A DNA stretch of 64,000 bases from Heterocephalus glaber (GCF_000247695.1 NW_004624751.1:27400223-27464222); one strand, 5' to 3'; shown: positions 10,906 through 22,120, counted from the stretch's first letter. Notes: generated by a model from the letters alone, not told the origin. Made by a program: numbers and translations.

Positions 10906-12000
10906 TGAGGCTTCATTGCTCATTTTTATCTTAATTCACCTCATCTGTTATTGTTTTGTGTTTCACAGGAAGAAGAGCTACTCATAAGCTCATAGAATGC
11001 TGGGGAAATCTCAATAAACTCATTCTGGTTCAAATAAAACTGTTAAAAGTAAGAACAGCAGATTTAGGACAGTTTCACTCCCAAGTACAAATGACTACAT
11101 CCACAATGCCATTAAACCTAAACAATTTCTAAAAAGCTGATACTGATGGCCAACATTGCTGGCTCTCAGAATTGTTAATCATGTTAGAGAATGAATCATT
11201 CAGTAAAGAGACCAGGGCTGGTTTTCTGACACTAATTCCCAAGACTCAGAATACAAAGCTGAATTCTACCTGAGATTTTAAGTGACTCGGCTCATGATCT
11301 AAGAGTACATACTGAATTTTGACAAAATACTAAATGTTTCTGTGGTGTAACTTAGGCTTTATATCACAATAATAATGCTATGCGTCTATTACCATACAGC
11401 TGGAAACCAAAAAAAAAATCTTAAAAATATTTCCACATCTCCATGCTCCAAATTTTTGTAGAAGCCTTTATGACTGTTACTTTGATGTACACGCCAAACA
11501 GGATAAACCCATGGAAGGCAACATTGCTAATGAACACAAGGAACTTTATGTAATTGTAATAGCCAGTTTGGTTAGTTTTATGGGTGTGTGTACATTTAAT
11601 TTCGAGTTGAGCAATATCCAATTTGGCAATAAGATATAATAATATGAGTCTTTCTGCTTGTTTGTTTTAATTACTAAAAACCAGAGAAAAATTATTCGCA
11701 GTAGCCAAAAGAATTAAGTCAGATATGAACCCTGCTACTTGTGCACTGCCATTAATATGCCTAAAGTGGATGTTGTTACTGCAGGGGTTGGAAAAGCCAA
11801 CGGGGGTGAATTTGGAGATGTGATAAGTGAAGAAAGCATATTAGGTGGATGTTATGTTATTTTGAGACATGAAACAACTTTCTTCCTAAGCTCTAAGAGA
11901 AATCTAAATAATCATCATTACTCATTTGCTGCTACTGGTATTTGTTGTGAGCTGTTGAGCCCAGTCTGTTCAGGGGCCAGACCCATCAGAGGAAACCGGT
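10906..12000. other. Unassigned AT-rich DNA
   Basis: No gene or clear repeat is recognised over about 1.1 kb. An 87-codon frame at 11739-12002 has no recognised domain and is not called. Confidence 0.5.
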
Positions 12001-12450
12001 AGACAAAACCCTGCCCTCACAGGACTTCTGCTGCAATGAGCAATGCACTAGTAAACACACAGACAAACAATGAATATTAGTATGAATTCAGATGACAGCT
12101 AGTGAGAGGATGGGTCTCGGAGGAGCGGATATTTGAGCAGCCATCTGAAGAACACTGGGTAGGGACAGGCTTTGGGAATCTGGGAGAAGAACGTTTCGAG
12201 CACAGGGAACAGCAAAAGCCAAGGTCCAGGGCAGGAATACTCTATGAGTGCTCAAGAAAGAGGCCAGAGAGGATGAAGCATAGAGAGAGAGAGATGAGAG
12301 AGGTGAGATGAGAAGTCTGGGCAGGGGTAGGATTGTACCGGGCCTTGTGGGCTGCGGAACGGCCTTTGGATTTTAATCTAAAGTGATGCGAGCCAGTGAA
12401 GAGTTTTAAGGTGAGTGGTGAGATTTAACTTCTGCCTTTTTGACATTCTT
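12000..12450 (+). repeat. Ancient mammalian interspersed repeat (same consensus as 3880-4270)
   Basis: It contains 'cctgccctcacaggactt', 'cagccatctgaagaacactg', 'cacagggaacagcaaaagcc', 'gggccttgtgggctgc', 'ggattttaatctaaagtg' and 'agagttttaaggtgagtgg'. All lie in the order of a repeat consensus common in mammals. A 70-codon frame across it is a by-product. Confidence 0.6.
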
Positions 12451-12925
12451 CTGGCTGATGTGTGGTATACAGAATATCGAGAACAAAAGCCACGGGTCGC
12501 CTTAAGAGACTCTGCATGTAAGGAGTCCGATGATGGTGGCTCAGACCTGGGAGCTTTACAAGGAAAACTTTACACTATAAAAAGGTGCCATATAATAATT
12601 TAAATATTAAGCCAACAAGATCTGCAATAGATTAAGTTGGAGGGAAATAATTTCCCCTAAAACTCTGTGGATTAATGACTGAATCAACTGTACCCAAAGA
12701 GATGCTCAAAAATATTTGTCCTGAGCCAAATGACTTGTAGTCAGAAAGCATAAATCCTAGCTACTTTACTTGTCATCTAACAATTCTTGGCCTTGGTCTT
12801 ACTTTTAGAGATAGGGTCACAGTCAGGAAGATAATAATGAGGATCATAATAGCCTGATCCTCAGTGTGGTGTCACACCCAGGTAGTCATAAATAGCCCCA
12901 ATTGAGTTGTTCTGTTTACACGCTC

Positions 12926-12928
<3 letters not shown>

Positions 12929-12958
<30 letters not shown>
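12929..12958. repeat. (TG)n microsatellite
   Basis: About fifteen TG units lie directly at the tail side of an antisense composite SINE. This suggests the array grew from the SINE tail. Confidence 0.95.
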
Positions 12959-12962
<4 letters not shown>

Positions 12963-13225
12963 CAGGATTGAACCCAGGACCTTTGCACTGAGCTACATCC
13001 CCGATTTTATTTATTTATTTATTTTTTTGGTACCGGGGATCGAACTCAAGACCTTGTGCTTGCGAGGCAGGCACAGTGCTACTGAGCTAAATCCTCAGCC
13101 CTTATTTATTTGTTTTTGAGAGAGAGTTTCACTAAGTTGCTCAGGCTGGGTTTGAATTTAAGAACTCCTGCCTCCACCTTCCAGAGCACTGAGGATTACA
13201 TGCATGAACCACTATGCCCAGGTAA
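12959..13225 (-). mobile_element. B1+ID composite SINE, antisense, split by a later ID
   Basis: The antisense ID half (12963-13004, 'caggattgaacccaggacc', 'gcactgagctacatcc') and the antisense B1 half (about 13102-13225, 'gtttcactaagttgctcagg', 'cactgaggattacatgcatg') are separated by an inserted ID element at 13014-13101. Confidence 0.85.
13014..13101 (-). mobile_element. ID SINE, antisense, nested in a composite SINE
   Basis: It shows the T-rich tail, 'ggtaccggggatcgaactca', 'cttgcgaggcagg' and 'actgagctaaatcctcagcc'. It interrupts the older composite element, so it inserted later. TTTA-rich flanks obscure the target duplication. Confidence 0.92.
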
Positions 13226-13244
13226 GATTCCAATTTTTACCCAA

Positions 13245-13570
13245 ACTTTATTTAATGGCTTTCCCATTGCCCACTGAATAGAAGTCACACTCCTTGGCCT
13301 GACATTTAAATCTTCATTAATCTATATCTCCCACTGTATGCCCTATATTCCAGTCAAAAGAGTTTGCTCATTGTTGAAACCCTGTAATTCCTTTTTTGCT
13401 TCTATATTTTTGCCAGTGCTGGGAATTTCCTGTTCCATCATCTACTTACCCTTTTCAACATTGGTCTCAGTCTGTATGACTGTCTCTTCAACAAAGAGAC
13501 ATTTCAAACTCTCCATCGAGACTGAGCTCCTAAAATCCATCACCCTCTAAAACTTTAGGGCCAATCTGCC
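13245..13570 (+). repeat. L2 LINE 3'-region fragment
   Basis: It contains 'aatggctttcccattgccca', 'tcacactccttggcctgac' and 'tttcctgttccatcatctac', matching the L2 phrases for 'aatggcttcccattgccc...aaactcctt' and 'gctgttccctctgcctgg' in order. Confidence 0.75.
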
Positions 13571-13867
13571 TATCTCCAAGACATTTGTCATATGTGGGCT
13601 TTGGAGGCAAAAGAGGAAAGTTGGCTAACATATGTCAGAGAAAGGCTAGACTTGGTTTATCTTTCTGTCAGTTCATCATATGCCAAGGGTTTGGCTCAAT
13701 TCTCCATTAAACTCCGCTTCTTCATGCAAAAGTTAGAACGCAGCAATCTGTAAGAAGCACCCAGATCAATTTCCCCAACCCAGTTCAATCATAGGTCCTA
13801 GTGTAAATTCAAACGTACACTTTTAAACCATGCCGCTTCTCCTTTCCAACATGACCAATACCTTTAT

Positions 13868-13990
13868 GAATTTGTAAGATACTGCACTTCAGTTTCCTGA
13901 TCTGTAAAAACAAGGCTAATCATCCTAACCTCCCCACAGAGTTGTTTTGTGGATTAAGCTAATTAACATAAATGACATGATCTGGCCCTT
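13868..13990 (+). repeat. MIR SINE
   Basis: It has 'cttcagtttcctgatctgta', 'cctccccacagagttgtttt' and 'gtggattaagctaattaaca', colinear with the 3' half of MIR. Confidence 0.8.
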
Positions 13991-14456
13991 GGGTTGGATG
14001 TTCCCATCGGGTCATTTCTGAGAGAAGGGGAAGCCATGTAACTGACCACTCAGAGTGGTTGATACAGGTGATCGGGCATCTATTTGGTAGTCAGATGTTG
14101 TCCAGTCCCAGAGAAAGGTGGGAACCCCCTAAATTTTACCTTGCACTTCTGTCCCATCTTAAATCCCCACCTCTCGTGGGCTATGACTCATACAAGCCTG
14201 TGAGGCCAACTGCTGTCCAGTGAGCCTGAAGGCCCCTCTTCCAAGGCTACTTATTTATAAATGGCCACTACTAATGGGCATCTCTGTGACTCACAGAACA
14301 CACATACACACACACAACACACACATACACATTCAATCAAAGCAAGTCAGGGAAGATCAAAAGGAGAAATGAATATTCTATGGCTTCTATACTGAGTTGT
14401 TCTTATAGGCCTCTGAGACTCCTAGCAGGAGACCGGAGACCAGCGAAGTTCCCGCG

Positions 14457-14470
14457 CCCCCCCCCCCCCC
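14457..14470. repeat. Poly-C run
   Basis: An uninterrupted run of about 14 C (poly-G on the other strand) lies inside otherwise L2-like sequence. Such runs are prone to sequencing error. Confidence 0.85.
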
Positions 14471-14479
14471 GCACACTCC

Positions 14480-14780
14480 CTGCCTGCCACACTATCATCA
14501 GCATTAGCTCTTCCCCATCCTCTTTCTGTGCCTTGGAATCCTGTACAATATGCCCAGTCCAGGAGAAGAGTTCAAGGCACAGGATAAGAGATAGACCTCT
14601 ATGCGTGAGTCATTCACTTTATCTGAGAACAGGAAGTCCCTTTAAGGGAGGTAGCTCACCCTCTCTGCAAAAATTGCCTGATCCCTCCTCTTGCCTTGCC
14701 ACGCTCTCTACTCTCACACCTCAGGCTCTGACCTTTGCTTATGCTCTTTATACCCCAGTTCCTAACATCTGCACATCCTA
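14480..14780 (+). repeat. L2 LINE 3'-region fragment
   Basis: It contains 'ttctgtgccttggaatcctg', 'ccttgccacgctctctactc', 'caggctctgacctttgctta' and 'tgctctttataccccagttc', in the order of the L2 3' end. The fragment is interrupted by unaligned sequence around 14560-14680. Confidence 0.6.
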
Positions 14781-14787
14781 CTTTCAT

Positions 14788-14821
14788 GATGATGATGATG
14801 ATGACGACGATGATGTTAATG
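14788..14821. repeat. (GAT)n microsatellite
   Basis: About ten GAT/GAC units. In one frame this gives a run of aspartates, but no gene context supports translation. Confidence 0.95.
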
Positions 14822-14849
14822 ATGTACTCATCTACTTATAAATACAGCT

Positions 14850-15020
14850 CCTCACAACAACCCAGTGAATAAGGATTATTACTATGCTTATTAAACTCAT
14901 GAGGAAAGAGAGGCTTAGGAGGTTATATAACTTGGTGAAGTCACACACTAGGAATTAACAGAGCCAGAATTTAAACATAAGACAACCCTTAGCTCCAGAG
15001 CCCATGACCCTAACACTTTG
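14850..15020 (-). repeat. MIR SINE, antisense
   Basis: It contains 'aactcatgaggaaagagagg', 'ttggtgaagtcacacactag', 'agagccagaatttaaacata' and 'agctccagagcccatgaccc', the antisense MIR order. Confidence 0.88.
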
Positions 15021-16035
15021 ATCCACTTTTTCCCCTCTAAATGATCCATTTTTATTCACATCTTGATCCCAGCCTGCCCACTGACGCTTTCAATGTGTAT
15101 GGCCCTCACGATGGGGCATTTGCCACAACCAATAAACTGTCTAGATTCTAACCAGGAAAAGAAACCTACCTTCTTCTTTCTCCTTTGGCGAAGAAGGCCC
15201 AGACAGTAAAGCAGAATTAGAAGTTGATATAGAACAATTATACATATTTATTACTGGGCCACATCACGTTAACCTTGGCTAACTCAATATTTATGTCCAA
15301 TGGACGTCACTTGCTGACATCTAACAGAAAGGTAAAAATCCTGAATAACATTTTCCCAGACCCCTTTCAGGCAGCAGTAATTACATGACACAGTTCTAAC
15401 CTCTGAGAAGTATGTTCAGGTATGCAGGCAGGAGGTAGAGAAGCTTCTGAAAAAATATTTATTTTCTTCAAAAAAATAATGGAGCAAGGTCAGCGGTTCT
15501 GACCCATTCTCCTTGTTGTTGCCCTGAATACAAAGGTGTTGCCTAGAAACAAACCAAGGGTCCTAAGACAGGAGCCCACAAGTCCATGCCCTCAGCATAA
15601 TGGAGCAAAAAGAGTCGTGGACTTTGAAGACGTGGTTGAACCTCTGCTCACGAACTTGTATGCGAGATAATTAAACATCTTTATTGCTTAAGCCAGTTAG
15701 CCAACATACTTGCAGCATAATGCATTCCTTATTGAAACAATAATGACAATGAGTAATTTGCATTATGTATTTTTGATCAATCACTCTAAGAAACCCTTTG
15801 CTCCTTCTGAATATCCCCAGGTAAACCCTCTAGGAGTAGTGTGTGGGTTCAGCACTGGGCAGAGCCCAGTGCTTTACTCTCTTACTCTGGGGCCTCAGGA
15901 GGACAGACCCCGTCATCTGCCCACACCGAAGGCTGTCTTCACAGAGTTCAGTTTCATCCATTGTGTGATACACCAAACGAAGCAAAATATGAGCTCAAGC
16001 AAAAACGATCACTTCTATAAATTTATTCCAAACAA
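15021..16035. other. Unassigned non-coding DNA
   Basis: About 1 kb with no recognised gene or repeat. A 146-codon frame (15710-16150) has no domain, and its 3' part runs into a MIR copy. I treat it as chance. Confidence 0.5.
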
Positions 16036-16039
16036 CACA

Positions 16040-16175
16040 GGAGGAAATAGGAAACAATATCCAGGACTCAGAGTCAGAAGCCTGGGCTCCGTCCCTCTCC
16101 TGCTGCCTGGACAATTGATTGGGCTCCCTGGCCACTGTGTTCCTTTGTGAAATGAGGGAGGGGCCCAGACAGTTT
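16040..16175 (+). repeat. MIR SINE, diverged
   Basis: It has 'ggactcagagtcagaagcct', 'gggctccgtccctctcc', 'ctgcctggacaattgattgg' and 'gttcctttgtgaaatgaggg', consistent with MIR. Confidence 0.65.
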
Positions 16176-16748
16176 CTCAGGTCACATTAGTCATCTGATT
16201 CTCTCTATTGTCCCACTTTAAGATGAAAACACATGGCTGAGGGGCCAGAAAGCTTCCCTTTTGCCTATAAGGAGTGGGAAACCCAACCTTACACCTCAAC
16301 TGTACAGGTACACCTGGGTACAAAGGTAAATTTTCATAGTGAATTACATGGTAAGAATTGCACCAGAAGGATCTGCTGACTATATACATCATTAGCCAAA
16401 GTTCAGCCAAATCATGAGACAAAATCATTGTTCATTTAATGTTCTTGGTGACAAAAAGTAACAAGGACCTCAACTGCTCCCTATCAAGGGTCTCACAGAG
16501 AGACTCATCTGAGAGAGAGTTTGCACAACTGAAATCAAATCTGCCCAAGGGTCAACTCATAAGTAGATTTTTCTGCTACCTCTGCCACATTTCCCACTGT
16601 CTGATTCCGATATACCTAGCCATCCATTACACCAAACAAAATTCATTTCATTTCATTTTTCCCCTTGGGTCTCTGGCCTCTGCTTTCTAAAGTTGTACAA
16701 CTAAATTACCAAATAAACTTGGTCCCGTGCCATTTTGTCAAGAGAATG
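16176..16748. other. Unassigned non-coding DNA
   Basis: No gene or repeat is recognised. Only short frames are present. Confidence 0.5.
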
Positions 16749-16907
16749 CTAGCCACGTGTGATGGCACACACCTGTAATCCCAGCACTTGGGAAGCTGAT
16801 GTAGAAGGTTCACCATGAGTTCAAGGGCAGCCAGGGCTACATAATGAGTTCAAGGTTAGCCTGAAATACATAAACTAGACTCGGTCTCAATAAATAAATA
16901 AATGGAG
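16749..16907 (+). mobile_element. B1-type SINE, long form
   Basis: Full head ('gtgatggcacacacctgtaa'), middle, duplicated 'atgagttcaagg...' blocks and 'tcggtctcaataaataaata' tail. Confidence 0.93.
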
Positions 16908-17289
16908 AGAGAGAATATTAGCCTCACAGAAATTGTTAAATCAAAAAAAAATAAGATTCACATGAATGATAAATTCAAGAGAATAAAAAACCCCTGAATT
17001 CCTAAAATCCTGTCATTCATTTTTTTCCATATTCTTTCTTCCTATAGCATAGCACAGCACAATTCAGTTTTATAGGTAGCTATTGAAGAATTTCTGTGTG
17101 GAAATTGGGATCTAGACACGGAGAGAGCTTGCAAATGATTAATATACGTTCTCTGCCCTCAAGGAACTTAGACTTTGTCACCATAGTTACATAAATACTT
17201 CTGATATGTGGCAGTACATAAAACAACATGGAAGTGTTAGGAAAAAGGGATCAATTTCCACTGAAAAGATCTGATAGGCCTCAGAAAAA

Positions 17290-17452
17290 CTGGGCTTGGT
17301 GGCACTCACCTGTAATCCCAGCACTCAGGAGGCTGAGGCAGGAGGAGCGCCAAGAGTCAGAGGCCAGCGTGGACTACATAGTGAGTTCAAGATTAGCCTG
17401 GACTACACAGTGAGAACCTATCTCAAAAAAACTAAAAACAACAGAAACAAAA
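17290..17452 (+). mobile_element. B1-type SINE, long form
   Basis: 'cacctgtaatcccagcactc', 'aggaggctgaggcaggagga', duplicated 'tggactaca...gtgagttcaag' block and an A-rich tail. Confidence 0.93.
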
Positions 17453-17555
17453 CACCAGAAAGAATCAAAACTTAGAAATGCATAGTGGCTTATATTGGTG
17501 TTACATTCTGAAATATGTTCTTTAGTTTCTTTTCTTCCCTCCCCTGCCCGACCCC

Positions 17556-17705
17556 CAGTACTAGGAATTGCATCCAGGGCCTTTGCATTTAACTTCATTC
17601 CCAGCCCCCTTTTTTCTTTTAGTTTTCGTTTGAGACAGGCTCTCCTTAAATCACTGTTGCCCAGGCAGGGCTCAAACGCAATCCTCCTGCCTCAGCCTAA
17701 TTAAG
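17556..17705 (-). mobile_element. B1+ID composite SINE, antisense
   Basis: An ID-like half ('cagtactaggaattgcatcc', 'agggcctttgca', 'attcccagcccc') is followed by an antisense B1 half ('tttgagacaggctctcctta', 'cctcctgcctcagcc'). Confidence 0.85.
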
Positions 17706-18439
17706 GATTAGGCCTAATAGTTTCTGAAGTATAAATATAACTTAGGTCAGCAATCAAAATCTTAATTTGGCATGTTGACTGAGCTGGTCAGAGTCTTAGT
17801 CCAGACAAAGATGAGCACCAAAGGAAGTAGATTCTGCCTTCCCTGCTGCTGCCTTCTTGCTTCCCTATCCCACATGCCAGAGATAAGGAGAAAGGGCCTG
17901 GAACACAAGGTCAGAGACAGAATGACAGGTACAGAGCCAATCTCACGGCCACCTCTTCTGCCACCAGCTCTCCCTAGCAACCAGAGAAATCCTGGGGACT
18001 GGCCCCCAGAGCTCCAGGCTCAGTGATCCTTTAGATCCAGTCCCCCAGTGTGGCCACGAGTCTTTCTCATATATAAAAGAACACCAGGTTCTGAGTGGTA
18101 CTGCCTGGGGCGCAGGCTGTGCAAAGGGAAGATGCTGTACAGATCTGCTTCAAATCATGACCACTTAGCAGGCACGCGGCCACAGGGACTTATGACCATT
18201 CATTAGTTTATCCTCCCCGAATCCCTCCAAGGCATCTCTTATTGTGTCCATTTGACAAATACAGCAAAACTGAAAGGCAGAGAAACTGACTAATTGACTG
18301 AGTTGCAGCAAAGGAGGAAGATGGAGGTGGACTGGGGAGAGCAGGTCAGTCAGGAAATTTAAAGACTGAATCCATGGCTTTGTGCAATCCATTAGTCTCC
18401 AGGCTTTTGGAGTCCAGGAGACGTAGGGACTCTCTCATT
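17706..18439. other. Unassigned non-coding DNA
   Basis: No gene is recognised. 18190-18310 has faint similarity to an antisense MIR ('aaaactgaaaggcagagaaa') but is too diverged to call. Confidence 0.45.
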
Positions 18440-18545
18440 TACCCACCTCCATTCTCCAAACCAGAGAATTGGGGCCTAGAGATGAAAGATTTACCCGAGG
18501 TCACATGGTGACCAAGAGGAGGAGGTGAGACTCCAACCAAGTGTC
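18440..18545 (-). repeat. MIR SINE, antisense
   Basis: It contains 'ccagagaattggggcctaga', 'gatttacccgaggtcacatg' and 'aggtgagactccaaccaagt', matching antisense MIR. Confidence 0.75.
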
Positions 18546-19084
18546 CTGGCCCCAGACATGGACCTAGACCTGTACTGTGGAGACCGGAAGCCAGAGGTGT
18601 TCAGTCACATGCTTGGCTCACCAGGGCACAGCAGTGCTGGGAGATCAGCTCAGTGGTACATTTTTCCACAGTATGAAGGTGCCTGGCCAAGGAGGCAAGC
18701 AGTAAGTAGAACCCAGCCTGCCCCTCTGGCCAAGAACCTGCTTGGGTGGGAATCCTCGGTCTGGGATCTGCCCACCCACTGCCTCTAAGGGTGCCTTCCC
18801 TTGGGGGCCTCAAACAGGTCTCTGGGTGTCTTCTCTAGGGATGGACAAGAAATAGGAGTTGTCTGGAGCCTGGAAAGCTCAAGCTGTTGTAGGATTCATC
18901 ACTGTACACCGAGAGGAAGGTGGGACAACCCGATTCCAAGACACTTGTTTCTGCCTCTGATATAACACCTTCTAAAGGTGGTACCGTTGATTCAAGTCCT
19001 TCTGAATTAATCCATTGTAAGTATTTTAAACACTGGGAAGGGGATGCTGCAGAGGAGGTGTTGGACAGAAGAGGATGCCGGAAT
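18546..19084. other. Unassigned non-coding DNA
   Basis: GC-richer than its surroundings, but without recognised exons or repeats. Confidence 0.45.
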
Positions 19085-19222
19085 AAGTCTTCAGGAGGGA
19101 GGTAGGGAAAAGGAAAGGGAAAGCAAAAAGAATTAGGATGAGTTAAGTTCAGGTACCAGCTCCCCATGATGAATGTCATCATTATGTACTGCAAACATGT
19201 ACTAATAAAAAAAAAAGAAAAA
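19085..19222 (+). mobile_element. L1-like LINE 3' end
   Basis: A G-rich polypurine tract (19085-19135) is followed by 'gtaccagctccccatgatga', a 'atgtactaataaa' end and an A tail. The terminal block resembles the L1 end seen antisense at 49254-49330 ('ccctatgatgaatgtt' in sense), so the two copies share a family. Confidence 0.7.
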
Positions 19223-19248
19223 GCAGAGTAAGCCTTCAAAAAGTGTAA

Positions 19249-19560
19249 GTGAGCTGGATATGGTGGTGAGTGCCTGTAATTCTAGCACCCTGGGAGGCTG
19301 AGGCAGGAAATTTGCAAATTAGAGTCCAACCTGGGCCACTCAGCAACTTACTGAGACCCTGACTCAAAAAATAAGTTACTGGGGCCAGGGATTTAGTTCA
19401 GTGACATAGCATCTCCCTGGCAAGCTCGAGGTCCTGAGTTTGATCCCCGATACTGAAAATAAATAAATAAATAAAATAAAAGTTAAAGAAATAAATAGCT
19501 GAGGACATAGCTCAGTGTGAAGGCCCTGGGGTCAATCCTCAGTATTACCAAAAAAATAAA
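19249..19560 (+). mobile_element. B1+ID composite SINE with a second ID-like tail
   Basis: B1 half 19249-19370, ID half 19380-19460 (A box 'gggatttagttcagtgac', B box 'gagtttgatcc'), (AATA)n tail. A further ID-like 3' unit follows at about 19498-19550 ('gaggacatagctcagtgtga', 'ggtcaatcctcag'). Confidence 0.85.
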
Positions 19561-20310
19561 AGTATAAATCTAAGTACATGCAGGCTCTTCTGCACCTGCC
19601 CTGCCTGATAGCAACTGATCCTTCATCCAACAGCCCGACGAAGGGACAGGAACCTATTCTCAACCCTGTGAAGGTAAAACTGCCAAAAGAGAGATTTTTC
19701 TTCCCTTGGACAGAGGGCTAGCTACTCCCTCTTTTTCAGAAGAGGTCAACACTGCAGCTGCAGCTCTCCCTGGGGCTCCCACTGCCGCAACAGCTGTGTG
19801 TCAGGTCTCCCAGCTTCCAGGCAGCACCAGCTGCAGCAACACGGTGGCAGATGCCCACTCGGAGCCATGCAGAGCTGGGAAGGGAGAATCAAAATGAACT
19901 TGACGTTTTTCTCTTGGGCAACTGACCCCTGCAGTACCAGCCACCAATGGAAAAGGATGAGGGAGTTTCAAAGTGAAAGGAAAGGGATGCTGCTTTGGAA
20001 AGACTGATCACTAGCTGAAAATGGGACTGCAAAGATCAGAAAGACGGGAAGTAGAGCCAGAGGTGCAGGAAGCATCACTTCCCTAGGAAAGGGCCCCACA
20101 GAAATGAACAGGAGTGGGGGGGGGGCTGCTGCATTGAGCTGCTGCAAACTGCCCGAAACCTCATACATTAAACAACATTTTCTTATCTCTCAGGACTCTG
20201 AGGGGGTGGGGGTCCAGGAGGTGGCTGAAATGTCCAAAGTGACCTCTCCCACAGTGCCACCAGGGGCTTGGTTGGGGACCTCAGTTCTCTCCTATAAGCT
20301 TCATTTTTTT
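19561..20310. other. Unassigned non-coding DNA
   Basis: No recognised gene or repeat. A nine-G run occurs at about 20115-20123. Confidence 0.45.
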
Positions 20311-20462
20311 TTTTTTTTTTTTGGTTTGCTGATAAAAGCCAAGGCCCTGCCCCTGCCAAGCAAGCATTCTGTCACTAAGCTCTGTTTCCATCCCTTTTTA
20401 TATTTTTATTTTGAGACAGGGCCTCCATCTCACAATTTCCTGACTCAGCCTCCTGCCTAGCT
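20311..20462 (-). mobile_element. B1+ID composite SINE, antisense
   Basis: A long T tail is followed by a diverged ID half ('ccaagcaagcattctgtcac', 'taagctctgtttccatcc') and a B1 half ('ttttgagacagggcctccat', 'tgactcagcctcctgcc'). Confidence 0.8.
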
Positions 20463-20886
20463 CCCCTGCCCTTTCCCGAGGCTTTCCTGCTGAGGCTCTG
20501 TGCCTTCTCACAAAACACACTTCACCCTTAGGAAATGAATGAGGGGAAGGAAGAGTCACCAAAGCCAGGCTGGGATACAGCATGCCCTCCTGTTGAATCC
20601 TGGCTGTCACAGCCACGTGATGATACCACATTGGCTCATCATTCCCCTGAGTTTAGGTTTCTGGGCATGCAAAACTGAAGGTTGTAATAGCAGCTACTTT
20701 AAGCGATCATTGAAAGGACTGACTGCAATAACAAATGTCAACCCTTTAAGTGGATGCCTTACCAAGGCAGTGCTCAATTGCATCAGCTCCTGGTATCCTA
20801 GGACCCCAAGGCCCGGTGAAGATACAAGCAGAAGCTGCCTGGCTCTTTCACTCGCTGATCTCGTTCTCCACACAGAGACCTAAAAC
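20463..20886. other. Unassigned non-coding DNA
   Basis: No gene or repeat is recognised. Confidence 0.45.
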
Positions 20887-20912
20887 GGGGGGGGGGGGGG
20901 GGGGGGGGGGGG
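20887..20912 (+). repeat. 26-nt uninterrupted G run
   Basis: Twenty-six consecutive G on the plus strand. This is long for a mammalian genome and able to form G-quadruplex structures. The exact length is likely uncertain in any assembly. Confidence 0.9.
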
Positions 20913-21518
20913 AGGTGTCTGTGTGCTTCTGTGTGTACACTTGAGAATTGTGTATGTGCTGGGGCAGTGCAGGCCTGGCTGGTCCAAAACACAGGAAGTC
21001 CAGGTGCAGAGCAGCCTGCAGTAGGGTTCAAAGGATCTTGTCAAAATTCAGCTTGCATATTTCTGTTTCCTCTTGTTTCTGTCTTTTGGTTCCACTCTGC
21101 TTCCCTCAGGGGTCATCCTGTTGCTCCCTAGGGGGTGGCAAGACAGTCTTAGCAGGTCACTATTACGCCCTGTGATTTGTGAATCCTTTGAGGACAAAGT
21201 ATGGGTCTCTCAGAAGTCTCGGCCAGAGAATCACCGCATCTTGCTGGCTCTGTTTGGATCTTGAGCCAAACACCGGGCCAGGGAAGAGTTGGCTGCCCAA
21301 GTCATATGGTCAACTCCTGAGCCCATCCTGAGTCCACAGCTCCGAGTGTGGGAACTTGTGGGAGAATTCTCCTGGGAAGCTGAGTGACTGCCACCAGAAT
21401 AATTCCTGGAGGGAAAGTAATGTGTCTACCACTGTAGATCACAGCATTATTTCTAATGGTGAAAGTTTAGAAATTACCCACAAAAGAATAAAACAAAATG
21501 AAAAAAGAATAAAATAAT
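20913..21518. other. Unassigned non-coding DNA
   Basis: No gene is recognised. 21165-21260 faintly resembles an L2 3' end ('gaatcctttgaggacaaagt') but is too diverged to call. Confidence 0.45.
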
Positions 21519-21655
21519 GCCAGGTGTAGTGGCACACAACTGTGATCCAGCATGTGGGAGGCTGTGGCAGGAGGATCGCAGTGAGTTCAAAGGTCAGCCT
21601 GGGCTATATAGCAAGAACTTGTCTCCAAAAATCAAATAAACAAATAATAAATAAT
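21519..21655 (+). mobile_element. B1-type SINE
   Basis: 'gccaggtgtagtggcacaca', 'gtgggaggctgtggcaggag', 'cagtgagttcaaaggtcagc', 'aagaacttgtctcc' and an AATA-rich tail. Confidence 0.9.
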
Positions 21656-21679
21656 TTTTGAAGAGTAAAATGCATTAGA

Positions 21680-21738
21680 GAATATATATTTGTGGTGTAT
21701 ATATATATACATTATATATATGTATATGTATATCTATA
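21680..21738. repeat. TA-rich simple repeat
   Basis: An imperfect (TA)n/(TATG)n tract directly precedes the TA target of the DNA transposon at 21741. Confidence 0.85.
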
Positions 21739-21740
21739 TA

Positions 21741-22078
21741 CAGTGGACCTTGACTTACAAATTTATTCATCCCTGAGAGCTGGTTGTAACTCAGGTTGCA
21801 ATTGAAGGCTCAGGCTCCTCTACACAGCCTTCAAACTCTCAGTGTGCTTAGAGAGACATTGACCCAGGATTTCTCAAATAACCCCACACAGAAAAGGATG
21901 TTGTAATGTTCCTTCCAGAACTCTTTAAAGGTTAAATCTCTGTCTGAGACCATCTGGAATCACAAGAGGCCAGCATTCTGGTCGTAACTCTAGACTTTGT
22001 TCATAAATTAAAACTAAAATACCAGTCATAACCCAAGTTGTTGGTATGTCAGGCCAGTTGTAACTCGAGGGTCCACTG
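21741..22078. mobile_element. Tc1/mariner-superfamily MITE, 338 bp
   Basis: Terminal inverted repeats: the left end starts CAGTGGACCTTGACTTACAA, and the reverse complement of the right end starts CAGTGGACCCTCGAGTTACA. A TA flanks both ends (21739-21740 and 22079-22080). No transposase is encoded. Its ends resemble those of the 84-bp palindrome at 1594 (CAGTGG). Confidence 0.8.

Positions 22079-22081
<3 letters not shown>

Positions 22082-22120
<39 letters not shown>
22082..22120. repeat. (CA)n microsatellite between two DNA transposons
   Basis: About nineteen CA units fill the junction between the element ending at 22078 and the one beginning at about 22121. They appear to replace the first bases of the second element's terminal repeat. 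Confidence 0.93.

Noticed and set aside
14380..14841. 153-codon plus-strand frame with a poly-aspartate end
   Set aside because: The aspartates come from a (GAT)n microsatellite and the body lies in L2-like sequence.
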